This document shows positions 11,247 through 25,206 of a DNA stretch of 64,000 nucleotides, piece after piece. The DNA lies in contig OX621175.1 in assembly GCA_951640195.1 (NCBI GenBank), forward strand, positions 1 through 64,000. Reading direction: 5' to 3'. Each line of letters begins with the position of its first letter. Within the stretch, counting starts at the first letter, position 1. The position numbers were made by a program, and so were the translations under genes. Below the pieces are notes generated by a model. That model searched no databases. It was not told where the DNA came from and saw nothing but the letters and a program-made list of their open reading frames with translations. The DNA is from Porpolomopsis calyptriformis (Eukaryota > Basidiomycota > Agaricomycetes > Agaricales > Hygrophoraceae).

Positions 11247-12644
11247 TTACTGCGTGGGACCTGTGTAAGGGTCGTAATACTCTTGCTCCTTTTCGGTGGC
11301 AGGGAACTGCAGGAGCCTAGAGTGGTCTGCCTGCTTATGAGCGGCGGAATTCCGAGCACCGCGTTTCCTTGCAACGTAGATGAACAGAGCCGTGAGCGTT
11401 CCCACAACAAACACCGCGTTGATGGTAAGGAGTGCGATGAAGAACGGTCGCACATTGTTATCATTGAGGATCGATGGCGGTATGACGTTATTTGCGCTGA
11501 AGTCATTCTCTGAAAGGTGCCGGCCGGGATCCTTCCCCTTTGGATTCTTCGACCCCGAAGTCGAGTTGCTGGACTGAGTTGGCGGTGGAGGGGCTGGAGC
11601 TGAGGAAGTTGGAGGACCGCTGAAGCCGGAGGGGAGAGCATTATCGGGGAGACGGGGTTGACGTTGCGTTGTTGATTGGTTGACCTTCTTGATATCGCAT
11701 CGCTTCAGGCAATCTTCGACTCCTTGAGCGACGTTATTGGGTATCTTGAATAGCCAGTGAGAAAAGTGAAAGGTTAAATTAAAATTTTTTTTAAAAAAAA
11801 ACCTTTGACTCGAGTTCTGCAACTTCGATCACACCAATATCACCCAAAGTCGCGGCAACAATGTCGGGAGGTAATCCGAAGACTGAGAAAAACAGAGGAA
11901 AGTCAGCTGGGTCGAGCGACGAGCTGAAAAAAAAAAAAACAGTTATACATCGTTGGGCGACGGCCAATGCTCCGGGATCATCGTCATTGAACGCAGCGAC
12001 GAACAAAGTGGGTTCTGACACATGGGACCATCAGTATCACAAGGTTTGATGAGCGGATAAAACAGACCGCATTCCATGTTCATTTCGAAATGGATAGCGC
12101 CTCTCGGGAAGATGGTGGCTGAGCCGGCCGGAACCTCGTTGGTCACAAAACGTACACCGTTCTCGTTTAGAAACCCAGTTCGAAGAGTTCCGTTGACAGC
12201 GAAATTGATCTCGGTTGCGCGAGGATGAACGTGAGGGGTATTCATACCACAACCTTCTAAAAATCCGACAGCTAGACGAGGGAATGAGTAGGAGGAACAA
12301 ATGGTGACGGTCGATGTGTGTGTGTGTACGTACTCATGGCGACACCATTGCCTATTAAAGCGGGAAAGTTCCCACTATTGGCCTGGGTATTGGTTCCTGC
12401 GGCGCCTTTGGTAAGGCCGACGCCGGCGAGGAAGTTGAAGACAAACTGCAGCAAGGGGAATGTGTTTTCATGGCGGGCGAGGAACAAAGAGTGTGTGCGG
12501 CCATACCTGTCCGTCAGACAATAGACCGATACGTTGCTCATTATTGGCGGCAGTCTTGAGACTTGCGACGAGTCCTGCATCGATCACTTGAGCGATGGCT
12601 ACAGAGGCAAGGGAGGTTAACGCTATCCAAAGTTGCGGGTACAT
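11247..12644 (-). CDS. Germin/spherulin-like cupin with C-terminal membrane anchor
   Basis: Exons were traced from ATG 12644: signal peptide MYPQLWIALTSLASVAIA, then intron 12506-12446 and FVFNFLAGVGLTKGAAGT. After a further intron (12333-12272) comes GFLEGCGMNTPHVHPRATEI. Another (12067-12015) leads to PTLFVAAFNDDDPG, and two short introns lead to FFGLPPDIV and IPNNVAQGVEDCLKRC. The cupin metal motif is HVHPRATE with AIHFEMN as the second half. A Pro/Ser/Asn-rich stalk follows, then one hydrophobic segment (FFIALLTINAVFVVGTLTAL) and a basic stop-transfer YVARKRG. Most fungal germin-like spherulins are soluble and secreted, so the single-pass anchor with a short cytoplasmic tail is a notable variation. 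Enzymatic activity is unknown. Confidence 0.8.
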
Positions 12645-13167
12645 CGTGGGTGGTCGTCAAGAATGAAGGGGTGAGGACTCTCTCAGGCCCCTGAATGCGG
12701 TGAAGGCTGCACTGCCATTCCATGCGGATGGATTTCCGACCTGTGATCAGCTTACATAATCTTCATTTCACTAGCTTGTTCTGACCACATCCGAGAGTCT
12801 CAATTAGGGGCACAAAACTTTGAGGAATGTGTTTAAGACTGTTATTGTGCTCGTCGTACAAGTTTTGGGTGTCATGATTGATTATAATAATCCATTACTG
12901 CGAAGAAATGTTACAATGTAACGTATATGCCCCAACATAATCGAATCTTTGTCGTAATCAGGTCATAAATAACGATCAGAGAGAAAGAGAGAGAACGGTA
13001 TGGCGAATTCCCATACCGAGCAAACATCGAGGTAAAGTCGGAGCAGAAAAGGGGAGGTGAATGAGAGTGAACTAAAAGAAAAGAAAAAATTAGGGAAAAC
13101 GAACGGCTCTGGCTGGGCACCCAGCCGATGGTCAAATTTTTTCCTCTTCATTCCCCCCCTGCTTTCC
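12645..13167. other. Intergenic region
   Basis: This 523-base stretch is upstream of the cupin gene and downstream of the FHA gene. It is AT-rich with poly-A and poly-T tracts. Small open frames are not conserved-looking; no gene is called. Confidence 0.5.
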
Positions 13168-15793
13168 TTATTCAGGTTTTACTCGCCATAGTACTGCTGC
13201 CGTTACCACGCTCAGCACGACTATTCCGACAGCAGTGGTGATCTTGATTGAATTCTATAAGCCAGTCAATGAAAAAATCAATAAAAAGAAAAAAAAAAAA
13301 CGCACCCCATCCTCAGTTAGCCCGACATCTCCCAGGTTTCCATCAGACTTGGTCGAGTCCATAGTCACAGTCGACGACGACATCTGTACGGAGGGGTCGG
13401 GCGTCACAAGTGACCGCGCCGCAGCCTTCATAGTCTTCATTTTCTCCTCCAACATCTCCAGATAACTCGGATCTGGCACTTCAGGTGGATACGAATGCTT
13501 CACTCCCTCACCACCTGACGCGAACAGCATGGACGAAGGCCGGCACCCATTAACAACACTGGGAACACTCCCCCCTCCACTACTATCCGTCGTCTCGCAG
13601 CTCCCTTCCGAATCTACAGTATCCCTACGAGGGATCGACCCAGACCTCGAACGTGACCGTCCGCGTGATGACCCTGACCGTTTCTTCCTCTGTCTCGGTC
13701 TATTCGAATCGGCGGACAAACTGCGCGGGCTAGGAGGTGTCACCAACCCTCCTCCGTGAATGTGCTTTACGTCCCCGTTAACAAGCGGTCGTTGCTGAAA
13801 AGAGAGGATATCAATTTTGCCCATGGCAGACCCGAGCCCAGTCTCAACACTTTTCACTCTCCCTTCCCACTCTTCTCTCGCTCGACTCAGCCGCTCCCGT
13901 TCTTGGCTCCATTCCTCCTTGACACTACTCCATTGGCCTTCGACTGTTTTCTTCCATTCATTCAAAATAGCCGTCAACGATTCCTCCCTCTCCTTAGGCT
14001 GCTCCTTCTCCTTTTGCCTTTCCTGAGCCTGGGACTGTATTTGTGACTGGGTGATTTGCAAAAGCGACTCGAGCGCAGAAACTTTTGTTTCCAAAGTGGA
14101 AATCGTGCCTTGAGCAGCTACATGTTGAGCCTGTAGCGTGCTGGACATCTCGAGAGCAGACTCGAGTTGATCTGAAAGCGTAGCCAACCGGGAGGTGAGT
14201 TCGTCGACTACGGACGATCGTAAAGTGGGAGGGGAAGGTGACCGATGTGAGCGTTGTGAGACATAATCATCGTCCGTCATTGCAATCACCATACCCATTC
14301 CAGTAGGCTCGGGTGTCCGCGGTCTGGCCAACTCCTCGCGTCTCCTTCTTCTATCTTCTTCTTCCTCTTCCTCGTCCACGGTCAGCTGGTCCTCGTCCTC
14401 CTCATCAACGCGCTCAAGTTCGTGTGGTATGATGGTGCGTATGCTTCTCGCATCGTCATCGTCACTATCAATCTCCCTCTCGCTCTCGATGTCATGGTGT
14501 ATCCGATCGTCGTGCTCTGGGCGTCGTGGCAGCCCGATTCCCACCTCTCGTCTTCGCTCCTCCATCATGTCCCTCAACTCGCCCACCTCTCTTTTGATTG
14601 CCTCGTGCTCAGCAAGCATGCTGTCGAGCGCACGAATTTTTTCGACATGGTTGGCGAGAGAAACCTGAGTCTCGTGCAATTGTGCTTGCAAATCTGCCAA
14701 TGCTGAGGCGGGGGCGGCGGCACTCACGGGTTGAGGTGGTTGGTCAGGGAGAGAGGCATGTTCAGATGAGTGCTGTGGGGGCCGAACTGAGGGTAAAGAT
14801 TGTGGGTAAGAGGGAAGATTCGCAGGCTATTTGAGAAACGGGATTAATATCTGTGATGTGAGCGGGGACATGTACGGACCAGAGAACCGGCGAGTGTATC
14901 ATGTATATCACCCATGGCACCTGTAAGAGAATGTAGTTCGGCTCCTGTCTCGCGGCTTTTCTGGAGCTCGCCTTGAAGACGGTTTACTATATGATCGAAG
15001 GTGAGTCCGCTTTTACCTGGGGGACGGATGTTTCGGTTGAGTTCGCCCATGGCAGTCAAGCCTTGCTGCATTGGCAACCTGCGTTGTGCAGTCGAGGGAC
15101 CGCCATTCTGGGCACCATTAGAGAAATTGAAGGAGGATGGGGCGGAGGTCGAGGCGGAGGGTGAGGAGCTTGGGCCGGCGTGGGAAGACATGGCGAGGGT
15201 GGCCGAAGACTGATGCTGTTCAGCGCGAGCAGCGATCTGGGCATCTTGTTCAGAGAAGACGCAGACGACGCGAGCTGCGACCTTGTGATGAATGACGGTT
15301 TTGTTGTCTTCGCCGACGATATCGATTCCGAATTCCTGGAATGGTTCGAGTGATAAGAAATGTAGAGATGGGTGTGGACTTACGACGATATCGTCGCTCT
15401 TGAGCTCGTAGGGTTCTGACTCGAGGCCTTCTGGACTGAGACGCTCGCCGTTGATAAAAGTGCCATTGGAGCTCTTGACATCTTTGATGAAGATCTGGAG
15501 GGTGTGTGTGTGTGTGTGAGAAAAGAGTGGTGAGGGAGGGGAGAAAGAAGAAAAGAGACCTTTCCGCCGTCCTCCCATACCTCGGCGTGTTGTCTGCTGA
15601 GAACCTTGGAGTCGAAATAGCCATTCCGCGAGGCAGGGACGGTCTTTACATTAGTCTGCCTTCCAATTTTGACATGTTGATTGTGAAGGAGGGTGATGTG
15701 TTTTGGAACGAAAGAGTCGTTCAATGGATAGAGATAAAGAGCGGGGAATTGAGGTTGGTTGTGAGGGGATGAGAAAGGTGGTGGTGCGGGCAT
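13168..15793 (-). CDS. FHA-domain tail-anchored protein, STRIPAK/SLMAP-Far10-like
   Basis: Start ATG 15793 (MPAPPPFSSPHNQPQF). Exons 15793-15560, 15494-15384 and 15335 onward join in phase. The FHA domain is complete: VKIGRQTNVKT, VLSRQHAEVWEDGGK and VKSSNGTFINGERL, holding the Arg, the Ser-x-x-His and the SSNGT loop that bind phosphothreonine. Next come a Ser/Ala-rich region, a coiled-coil half (long Gln/Glu/Arg-rich stretches around 14000-14700, acidic tract near 14350) and a Ser/Arg-rich stretch. A last intron near 13304-13257 brings in a C-terminal anchor: IKITTAVGIVVLSVVTAAVL then WRVKPE-stop. This layout is that of SLMAP, S. pombe Csc1, Far9/Far10 and Neurospora HAM-4, which tie the STRIPAK phosphatase complex to the nuclear envelope/ER. 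The family assignment rests on architecture and remembered signatures. Confidence 0.85.
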
Positions 15794-16025
15794 CGAGGGA
15801 GATGTGCTAGACGACGACGAGGATTTGTGGTTCGAAAGTCTGGGAAATCGCACGGACCAAGTTGATTATGTCATAACTTCCATTGTCGCCTTTTTGCGGC
15901 ACGGCACACCGTGTCTAGACGGACTGATCGTACTCGTCGTGCACACCGTTATCGGAAAGACGTATATTTCATCGCTGCGTTCTCCGTGATCGGACCACTG
16001 CTAGTACAAAGTCAGCGCTCTCATC

Positions 16026-17431
16026 ATGTTATTCACATATGGATACCCCGCATTGCTGACCTTTATTCGTCTCTAACCTGACCACTTCCGCCCAGCCCCG
16101 TACCATTATGTCCCAACAAGAGACATAGCCATCGCTTTTGTATCACTTTACGGCCTATCGACAGGTACTTGCCCCCCAATTCACCCCCATACACCCATTC
16201 ATCATCCTTCGCAGTTCTCCATATCCTCCAGGCTATCTATTACCGCCTTTGGTGGCTCCTCCCTACAGCTGCCCTCGCAGGAGTTCTTGAAGTCGTCGGA
16301 TGGAGCGCTCGTCTCTGGTCCAGTCTCAACCCTCTTTCCCTTTCGCCTTTCCAAATGCAGTACGTAACTCAACACCCTTCCATACCCTTCTATTCATCAT
16401 CCCAACAGAATCACGGCCACCATCATAGCACCTACCCCGCTTCTCGCCGCCAACTTCATCATCCTCCACCGGATCATCGACAGAATTGGACCGTGCTACA
16501 CGCGTCTCCCACCAAAGTGGTGTACATCCTTTCACTTCGGCTCCCATTCCACTTTCTGACACTATTAAAGACACCATCATGTTCTGTGCATGTGTGAGCG
16601 TCTTCCTCCCTCACCAATCTGTCCGTATCGAAAAACGTTTTTACCACTAGGATCTCGTCTCCCTCATCGTGCAAGGCGTCGGCGGCGGCTTAGCTTCCGC
16701 AGAAGCATCCCAGAATGAGGACCCAAGTCTGGTTAGCCAGAATTCTTATCCTAACCAAAATACCCTCATTTTGAACAGGGTGGAAATGTCATGTTGGGTG
16801 GGATCGCTTTCCAACTCAGTTCGCCGTCCTGCCCCTCTGGCTTTATTCTACTCCCACTCACCCCACCCTGCAGGCACGATAGTGATCATCTCGATCTGCA
16901 CCGTCGAATTCCTCATGCGGTATGCTTGGGATCGCCCTCTTCGACCTGGCGAAAGGGGGCATTTAGACAGTCGTGCAAAGATCATGGTAATCGCGTTAGC
17001 CTTCAACACCACTTGTCTCTTCATTCGGTACGTCCTCCGATTATGTTATGCGCCAATCGCCTATTTTCTTTGTAGTGCGATATATCGTACGATCGAGTTG
17101 AGCAACGGATGGGATGGAGTGATCATCTCCACCGAACGCTACTTCAGTCAGTTCCCCTATCTCATCTGCCGTCCCACTTTTTTTTTTTTAAAAAAACACA
17201 GACATCCTTGATGGCGCAATGGTCACTCTTGCCATCTACACCATGAACATCGCCCACCCAGGCCTTCTCTTGTTCAGGCCGACCCCAAAACTTGTTGTTT
17301 TTCGGTCATCCCCGGGGCACAGCTCGCATGAAACCATCGATGGGGATGAAAAGAAACCTTCCCTGACGTTGTTGCAGATGGAACCGAAGCATGAGTCGTC
17401 ATCCTCAGACCTCAGTTCGGTAGCCGTTTAG
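16026..17431 (+). CDS. RTA1-like multi-pass membrane protein
   Basis: Spliced exons give YHYVPTRDIAIAFVSLYG, then (after GTACTT...CGCAG) VLHILQAIYYRLWWLLPTAA, ITATIIAPTPLLAANFIILH, YTIMFCACDLVSLIVQGVGG, GGIAFQLSTIVIISI, SRAKIMVIALAFNTTCLFIR, AIYRTIELSNGWDGVI and ILDGAMVTLAIYTMNIAHPG. Each block is close to one membrane segment of the seven-TM RTA1/lipid-translocating exporter family, including the charged RTIE and TE...DG positions. About seven introns, some with alternative-looking acceptors. The first exon is not secure: an ATG at 16026 precedes the conserved start but the splice to YHYVP is not clean, so the 5' boundary is approximate. The transport substrate is unknown. Confidence 0.75.
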
Positions 17432-17914
17432 GTTGTCATCCCATGAGCACTAGTGTTCGGACTCGCACTTGATTATTTATGAATTCGATTGTTATTGTGC
17501 TTAGACCTTTCGCACCTTTGCGGGAATGATCGTGGGCGTCGAAGCCCGTTGCTCTGCCCAAAATCCATGGAGCGTGGAATGACAGGTCACGCCGTCGTTC
17601 AGACGCCTCTTCCCAAGGAACCACACAACCGAAGAGTAACGATGGACTCCTCTCCTTCCTTGAACCCTTCCCCTCCTTACAGAGGCAGGGCGAGGTGTTG
17701 TGGTTCCTCTTGGATGACAAGAGGTTGGTTGTAACATGAGACAACACCAATGATGAGAATGTCGTCGCAGACGTAACACATTCATGGCTTTGATGTTTAT
17801 AGGGTGATGATGATTTTGACGTGAAGATGCGTCAATCAAGCAATGGTATATATTCAAAAAGAGTGTGTACACAAAACACAATTGGGTCGTAAGATGCCCA
17901 TTCGTTACTTGTCA
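17432..17914. other. Convergent intergenic region
   Basis: 483 bases between the RTA1-like gene and the first HsbA gene. Only short non-conserved frames are seen. Confidence 0.5.
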
Positions 17915-18633
17915 TCAAGGCGTAGAGTATACGGCAATGGCATTGGCGTAAGCAGTGCCTAGAGTATTCAGAATAGCAGTGGCGTTGGCTACGAGGTCAG
18001 CCTGGGAAACGAATGAGAGTTGTGGATTGAGAGGGTAGGGGGGGGGAACATACCGGTGCGTTGGCAATTAAGGCATGTCCGAAAGCGGTCGTAGCGTTGT
18101 TGAGGTTGTTGAGGTCGGCGGCGACGAAGGCGATGATACCTGAGACGGGAAGTGCTTCAAACGCGGCTTTCTTGGTGATGAGGACGTTAAGGCCGTCGAG
18201 GATGGTAGGGACGATGGATTGGACGGATTCGATGATGGCGATCCCCTCCGTTTCATTGACGGGTCCGGTAGCCTGAAATGACGTTGAGAGAGAGATAGTA
18301 TGAGGAAGCAGTTGCTTACGTTAACGTCAGCGGTGGATGTCGTAAATGATTTTGACAGCGTTTGAACATCTGAGTGGATGGTCTGTGATGACAAGGGCCA
18401 GGGTTTTTAGCGGTTTATGACTGTGTTTTGTGAAGACTTACCAATGCTTGCACAATGGTGCCTCCGGTGTTCGGGAACTCGGTGATGGCGTTGTCGAGCG
18501 CGGTGGCCTGCTGGCCGAGGGTGACGAGGTCGGCTTGGACGGTGGAGAAGTCCCGCTTGAGGATGGGAGGCGCGGCGAGGGTCGTGGACGCTAAGAGGAC
18601 GGCGGAGAGGAAGAAGGCGGAGAGCTGAACCAT
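17915..18633 (-). CDS. Hydrophobic surface binding protein A (HsbA) family, secreted
   Basis: Start ATG 18633 opens a signal peptide (MVQLSAFFLSAVLLASTTLA) followed by a helical, Ala/Thr/Val-rich secreted domain. Exons give FSTVQADLVTLGQQATALDN, IHSDVQTLSKSFTTSTADVN, IIESVQSIVPTILDGLNVLI and LNNLNNATTAFGHALIANAP, ending VYSTP-stop at 17915. Alternating hydrophobic helices with TVQADL and IIESVQSIVPTILDGL match the HsbA family, secreted proteins described in Aspergillus as binding hydrophobic surfaces and recruiting cutinase-like enzymes. Three introns of about 50 bases. It lies next to a second member of the family in the same orientation. Confidence 0.75.
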
Positions 18634-18840
18634 GGTCGAGGTGGTGGAAAGGAATGTGTGAGAGTGGGTATAAGTGGGTGGGATTAGCGAGGATGATATA
18701 AGGTTATCCTTGGGCGGTGAGCATATGGTTGAGCGCGGACGTAAAATGAAGGAGTTGAATTCATGACCAAGAAATAAAGTTGCATTCAAACAAGATCATA
18801 CAACTTAGGGAAATAGCTAATATTCTTTCAACCTCAAAGC

Positions 18841-19618
18841 CTAACAAGTTTCGTACACTTGTATGGCTCCCTCAAAGCCAGCGCCGAGAGCGTTGAACAC
18901 GGCCTGGGCCGCAGTCTTGCAGTCGGTCTACATGTGCATTAGTACAGTTCAAAGGCAAAATAAATAATGCATACGGGAAGTTTGGGTATCAACGTGGCCC
19001 CCATTTCTGTCCCATTTCCATTCATCCAGGTCAAGCTCATGTGGACGCTCTATTGATGTCGCGAAAAACAAAGTGATCAGTGTCTATTGATCATCGCTCG
19101 GATGTATGATCGACCCACTTCACAGACAAGCGGGGAACAAGCCGCAAAGGCATCCTTCTTGTTCTTGGTAACGGTGAGCGCGTCCTCGATCATTGGCGCA
19201 AGACGTTGGAGATCGGCAAGCAGCATGTGGCCGTCTTGCTCGTCAAACATCGCAGCGGCCTGTTGGAGAATGGGAACAGAAACGTTTTAGCGACAATGGA
19301 TTGAGCAGAACTCACCCTTGCATCGTCCGTTGTCTGTATTATGTCCTTCAACACCATGTCTGCGGCCAAACTGACTCCCTAACATCCGAGACAGAAACGG
19401 TGAATTTCAAGCGACCAGTTCACGCCGAATACGAAACTCACGGGCACCTGGGCTAACGTGCCACTAAAACCATTAATAGCAATGGTGAGCTTTTCGATAC
19501 CCTGGCCAACGTCCACAAGGTCAGTGTGGACCGTTTCTACGTTGGCGTGGTGGTGATTCGGGGCGGCAAACCCGGTGGAGACGAGCGTCGCGAGCAATAG
19601 AATAGATGGCAAGACCAT
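18841..19618 (-). CDS. Second HsbA-like secreted protein
   Basis: Start ATG 19618 (MVLPSILLLATLVSTGFAAP, a signal peptide). Exons continue NVETVHTDLVDVGQGIEKLT, AAMFDEQDGHMLLADLQRLA, a short VHMSLTWMNGNGTEMGATLI exon and CKTAAQAVFNALGAGFEGAI, ending QVYETC-stop at 18841. The VHTDLVDVG and LQRLAPMIEDALTV helices correspond to those of the adjacent HsbA gene, but this paralogue is more diverged and has a longer C-terminal half. Four or more introns are implied; the exact borders in the middle are less sure than in the neighbour. A tandem pair in the same orientation suggests an old duplication. Confidence 0.6.
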
Positions 19619-20108
19619 GGCTGGAGATGACGAGTTTTCAGTTAGTGGGGAAAGTGATAGCAAGCTATGGGACTTACATTTGAGACGGATAGGCTGGGGT
19701 TTTTATAGGGATACCATACCCTACTCCCCCCTCCCTCCGCAGTGGGACAGACGATATCTTCCACTTGATCGAACGGTCGAAAAGGAAAGTCGGTCGAACC
19801 GGGCGACGAAAAACAGCAAGTGGACATCCTAGATATTTTACAAAGTCATCTCATCAAGCATTTGTACTCTCTGAGAAGAGAAGACGAGTCACAGTATAGC
19901 CAGCAGGGATTCGCGCGCGAGGATTGAACGACGTTAGGTTGGTGAGTGTCAAACGCCACGGAAGGACCTCGTCTCTATGGAACGCGCAGGTTTCATGTAA
20001 GTTGTGAAAATACTAAGAGCACAACCGATGTTTGTTGTGGGGAATCAAAAAGTGGCGGATCGACACGAGGTGTTCCAATAATTCTCAATTAAGAAATAAT
20101 TCATGCGA
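19619..20108. other. Intergenic region
   Basis: 490 bases upstream of the second HsbA-like gene and downstream of the mitochondrial protein gene. A TATA-like tract (TTTTTATAGGGATACC, 19691-19706 as plus strand) lies 70-90 bases from the HsbA start but in the opposite sense. No gene is called. Confidence 0.4.
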
Positions 20109-21057
20109 TCAAGACTGCGTCTCAGGAATGTGCCCACTCCTCCTTCTCCACACCGTCAACCAATCAACGTCTTGGTTCTCATCCTGTTTAGCAAGTGCCT
20201 TCTCGATCTTGGCCAGCGTCCACTTTAACCACGCCCTCGGTTTATCCATCGCTCGTTCCACCGGAACAGGCACTGGCTCCGTCCGGGTCAGCAGATCCTT
20301 TAGATGTGGGATAAGCGCGTTGGCAACACGAAGGGAAGGTCGGGTGCCGTGTTTGAAGCATGCGGAAGCGAGCGTGGAGCATGAGACGAGGTCTTCGGAG
20401 ATTTCGGGGAGGTTGTACACCCGGTAGAGTGCCGCTGCAGTCGCGACGTCCTCCAGAGGCTGGTTGACGTGCAGCGAGTGGAGAAGGTGGCGAGCGGCGG
20501 GGAGGGAGAGAGACATGCCGTATTGGGAGTGGTCACCGAAGACTTTGAGCGCGAGTGTTGGGCTCTCTAGCTCTTCGCAACGGCCTGGGCAGGTGGTATG
20601 TATGTGCGTCATTGGGGGTGGCGAGGATCAAAGGCTTACGGACGAACATCTCTGCGTGTTGTGTATTAAACTCCTTTCTCGAGTCTCTCCATCGCGGGAA
20701 GAGCTCGACGACTTTTTGCAGCTGTTCTGGCGTCGTCGCGAGTCCGAACAGCTGTATCCACGCGCTCTGTCGGATTTGGGGTGTTTTAACTGCCGGGCGG
20801 TAACCGAGCCGTACAGAGACGAAGTTGAACAATTGATCAAACCGTGCCAGTCGGGCTTCCGGGCTCAACTTGCGGTCTTTCCGTCGTCGTTGGGCGAGTG
20901 TTGGATTCGGTCGCTCTGCATGAGCTCTTCTCTTCAGGGCTAGAATACGGTCGAATGAGAGGTTGACGGTGGTCAATGAAAATTAGACGTTACTGATTGG
21001 CGTCGTTCCTCGAAAGGCTGTATAACGGATCGACTGACTTGTTATACTCGAAGCCAT
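20109..21057 (-). CDS. Mitochondrial protein with helical-repeat character, function unassigned
   Basis: Start ATG 21057 gives MASSITSQSIRYTAFRGTTP, a presequence rich in Ser, Thr and Arg. An intron (GTAACG...TTCTAG) joins to LKRRAHAERPNPTLAQRRRK. A second short intron near 20640-20590 joins FNTQHAEMFV to RCEELESPTLALKVFGDHSQ. The body has paired helices (ARHLLHSLHV, VATAAALYRVYNL, CSTLASACFKHG) resembling pentatricopeptide-type repeats, and ends WRRRSGHIPETQS at 20109. I recognise it as a conserved fungal type but cannot name it with confidence. A mitochondrial ribosome or gene-expression role (mS27-like) is one possibility. Confidence 0.6.
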
Positions 21058-21095
21058 CACGAGAGAGACCACTCTGAAACTCCGACTGCCTCCTC

Positions 21096-22987
21096 ATGCT
21101 TCAACTCAACTGCTTGTGTCTGGGTGATCCCCGGGAGAGAACCTTCCCTGTCAGGATTGATGAGGGGGAGAGCGTTGGTCATTTGCGAGAAATGATCAAG
21201 GAAGAAAAGACACCTTCATTCAACCACATTTCTGCCCCCTCGCTTAACCTCTTCCTGGTGAGCTTGGTCTTGACTCTGGCTGGTTTCACAACGCCCACGG
21301 CCCAACAGGTGTCCATCCATTACGACGATATCAAAGAGCCACTACGTGATCTGATGCAATTCGACTCTCAGCCGATGCTTCCTCTTTACCGACTGAACGA
21401 GTTCTTCCCCGAACCTCCTAAGTACTATCACATTCATGTTATTGTGCAGACGCCCGCTATGGCTGAATCCGGTACTTGACATCATCCCTTCCCATTTTTC
21501 ATGATCACTACTGATTCACTACCTGGCGACGATATCATCTCTCCTATTCCCACATACGCCAGGTTTGGTGCGGACCCTGGCTCGATTGAATGTCTCAAGC
21601 GATGTGTCAGAGGAATCGTAGAACGTTCCACACTGGATGCGCCTCTCGAGCCCGAAGAGAAAATTCACATCTCTGATGTAGAGTGGCAGAGACTCCTAGT
21701 AGAAAACTCTACTCTATATGGACATGTTCTGGGATTCCAATATTCTGCAAATTCTTCTTATATGTCTTGGGCAACCTCTCTGGATTCGCAACAACAGTAA
21801 GCGTACAGGTACTGGATCAATGACGCCCGATGTTGGTCTTCTCTTGAGATCAAGTTGTCTATTCCGAGGCGAGGAAAAAAGCCGAGTAAGCATCCTCGTC
21901 AGGAGCTAATTGATAAAACTCGTTGGGTCTATGATTCTCCTCTTTACGTTCTTGGTGCGTAATTCTTTCCAAGCTGAATTCATCCAGGTTATTACGCCGT
22001 CGGTACCACTGTGACTACTGTAACCATTCAGTCACTCGCCAATGCGCGAGGGGAGGAACAGAGCCTATCAGACATGCAGCGAGGATGATCAGACTGGTCA
22101 AGGTTCTCCGAGCGCTAAAGCTCATTATCAAAGGCGGCGTCGATGCGGATATGTTCACAGAAAATCGGCGAGCATCTCTCGTCTAAACACGCATCAGATC
22201 TGACCCTTGAATTCAGAGATGTAGCGAATCAATTGAATATCTTATCAACAAGATACGCAAGACCTGTCCACTGCCAGATCAAAGCCGTGTCTCCTCTCTC
22301 GTAACCATATACGACCATCTCAAGACAAACAGAGTGCCCGAATGTGGATCGACTGGCAAGGTTTTATACCAGAGGCGGTTTAGTTGTTGAGCTCGAACCC
22401 CGAGCCATCGATACGGGTCCGAGGTCATGAATGTTCTTGAGGCTCTCAAGGTAATATTTTCACCGTGTGGTTACCTTGGTTAACGCGACCATTAGATCTT
22501 ACACACTACTGAGCCTCAAATCTTCCATCGAGACATCCGTTGGCCAAATGTCATGCAGAGCATGACGGATCTCAATAAATGGTTCCTTATTGATTGGGAA
22601 GATGCAGCGGTTGCCCCGACAAAAGCAGCAACAAATTTGCATCCTGGGACACACACATGCCACAGGTATTTCCAGGATGGCCATGGTGCAGAGGCTGATC
22701 TTTGGAGTGTTGGACGGTTCATTACTATCCAACCGATAGCAAATCTCCCCCAGGAGCTGCTTGATTTTGGGGAGAGGCTGATGGATGGTTATATTGTAAC
22801 AGCCGAGCAAGGACTTGAGGAATTGAAACCTGAAGACGGACGGATATTCTTCGTCGCAGCTGTCTATGCACATTCTCACCAAGTCCTAACATTTTCATAT
22901 ACATGCTACAGTGGATCAGATATTTATCATACACTCATTGGTTTCTTCGAAATGTTAATTCGCCACAGCACTGCCAGAGTTGACTGA
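21096..22987 (+). pseudogene. Decayed Crinkler-type (CRN) kinase gene, copy A
   Basis: This copy is co-linear with the intact gene at 27542. It starts MLQLNCLCLGDPRERTFPVR, a Crinkler ubiquitin-like header, and keeps the next exon (VSIHYDDIKEPLRDLMQFDS). Then an internal deletion near 21720 removes about 150 bases between the LLVENSTL block and the region that reads DNILRTLLICLDEP in copy B. Another deletion near 22060 removes the stretch equivalent to KKITLKDIIHADLSRRQE. The C-terminal kinase exon is still readable (IFHRDIRW, WFLIDWEDAAVA, DGHGAEADLWSVGR). The last codons lie only 3 bases from the stop codon of the convergent glucose-6-phosphate isomerase gene. It looks non-functional. Confidence 0.75.
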
Positions 22988-22990
22988 TAA

Positions 22991-25059
<2,069 letters not shown>

Positions 25060-25206
25060 GGTGATGTTCGGAGATACCGTATCCACTGGTTTCGCATTGC
25101 GTGTGATTGAATCCGCCACCAGACTTGTATATATATATTTGGTTATATTTGGTCCGTTTATTTATCTTTCCAACCTTCGTCTTCCCGCTCCTTGCCACAC
25201 TCCATC
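25060..25206. promoter_or_regulatory. Divergent promoter with TATA-like tract
   Basis: 147 bases separate the start codons of the isomerase (minus) and the disordered protein (plus). A run TGTATATATATATTTGG at 25126-25142 lies about 70 bases from both starts and could serve either direction. Pyrimidine-rich sequence follows toward the plus-strand gene. Confidence 0.45.

Noticed and set aside
12301..12330. GT-rich microsatellite as a possible functional element
   Set aside because: It lies inside a cupin intron, and a similar GT run lies in an FHA intron; simple repeats explain both.
14598..15213. Plus-strand open frames over the FHA gene
   Set aside because: They are antisense shadows of long coiled-coil and Ser-rich exons on the minus strand that have clear domain content.
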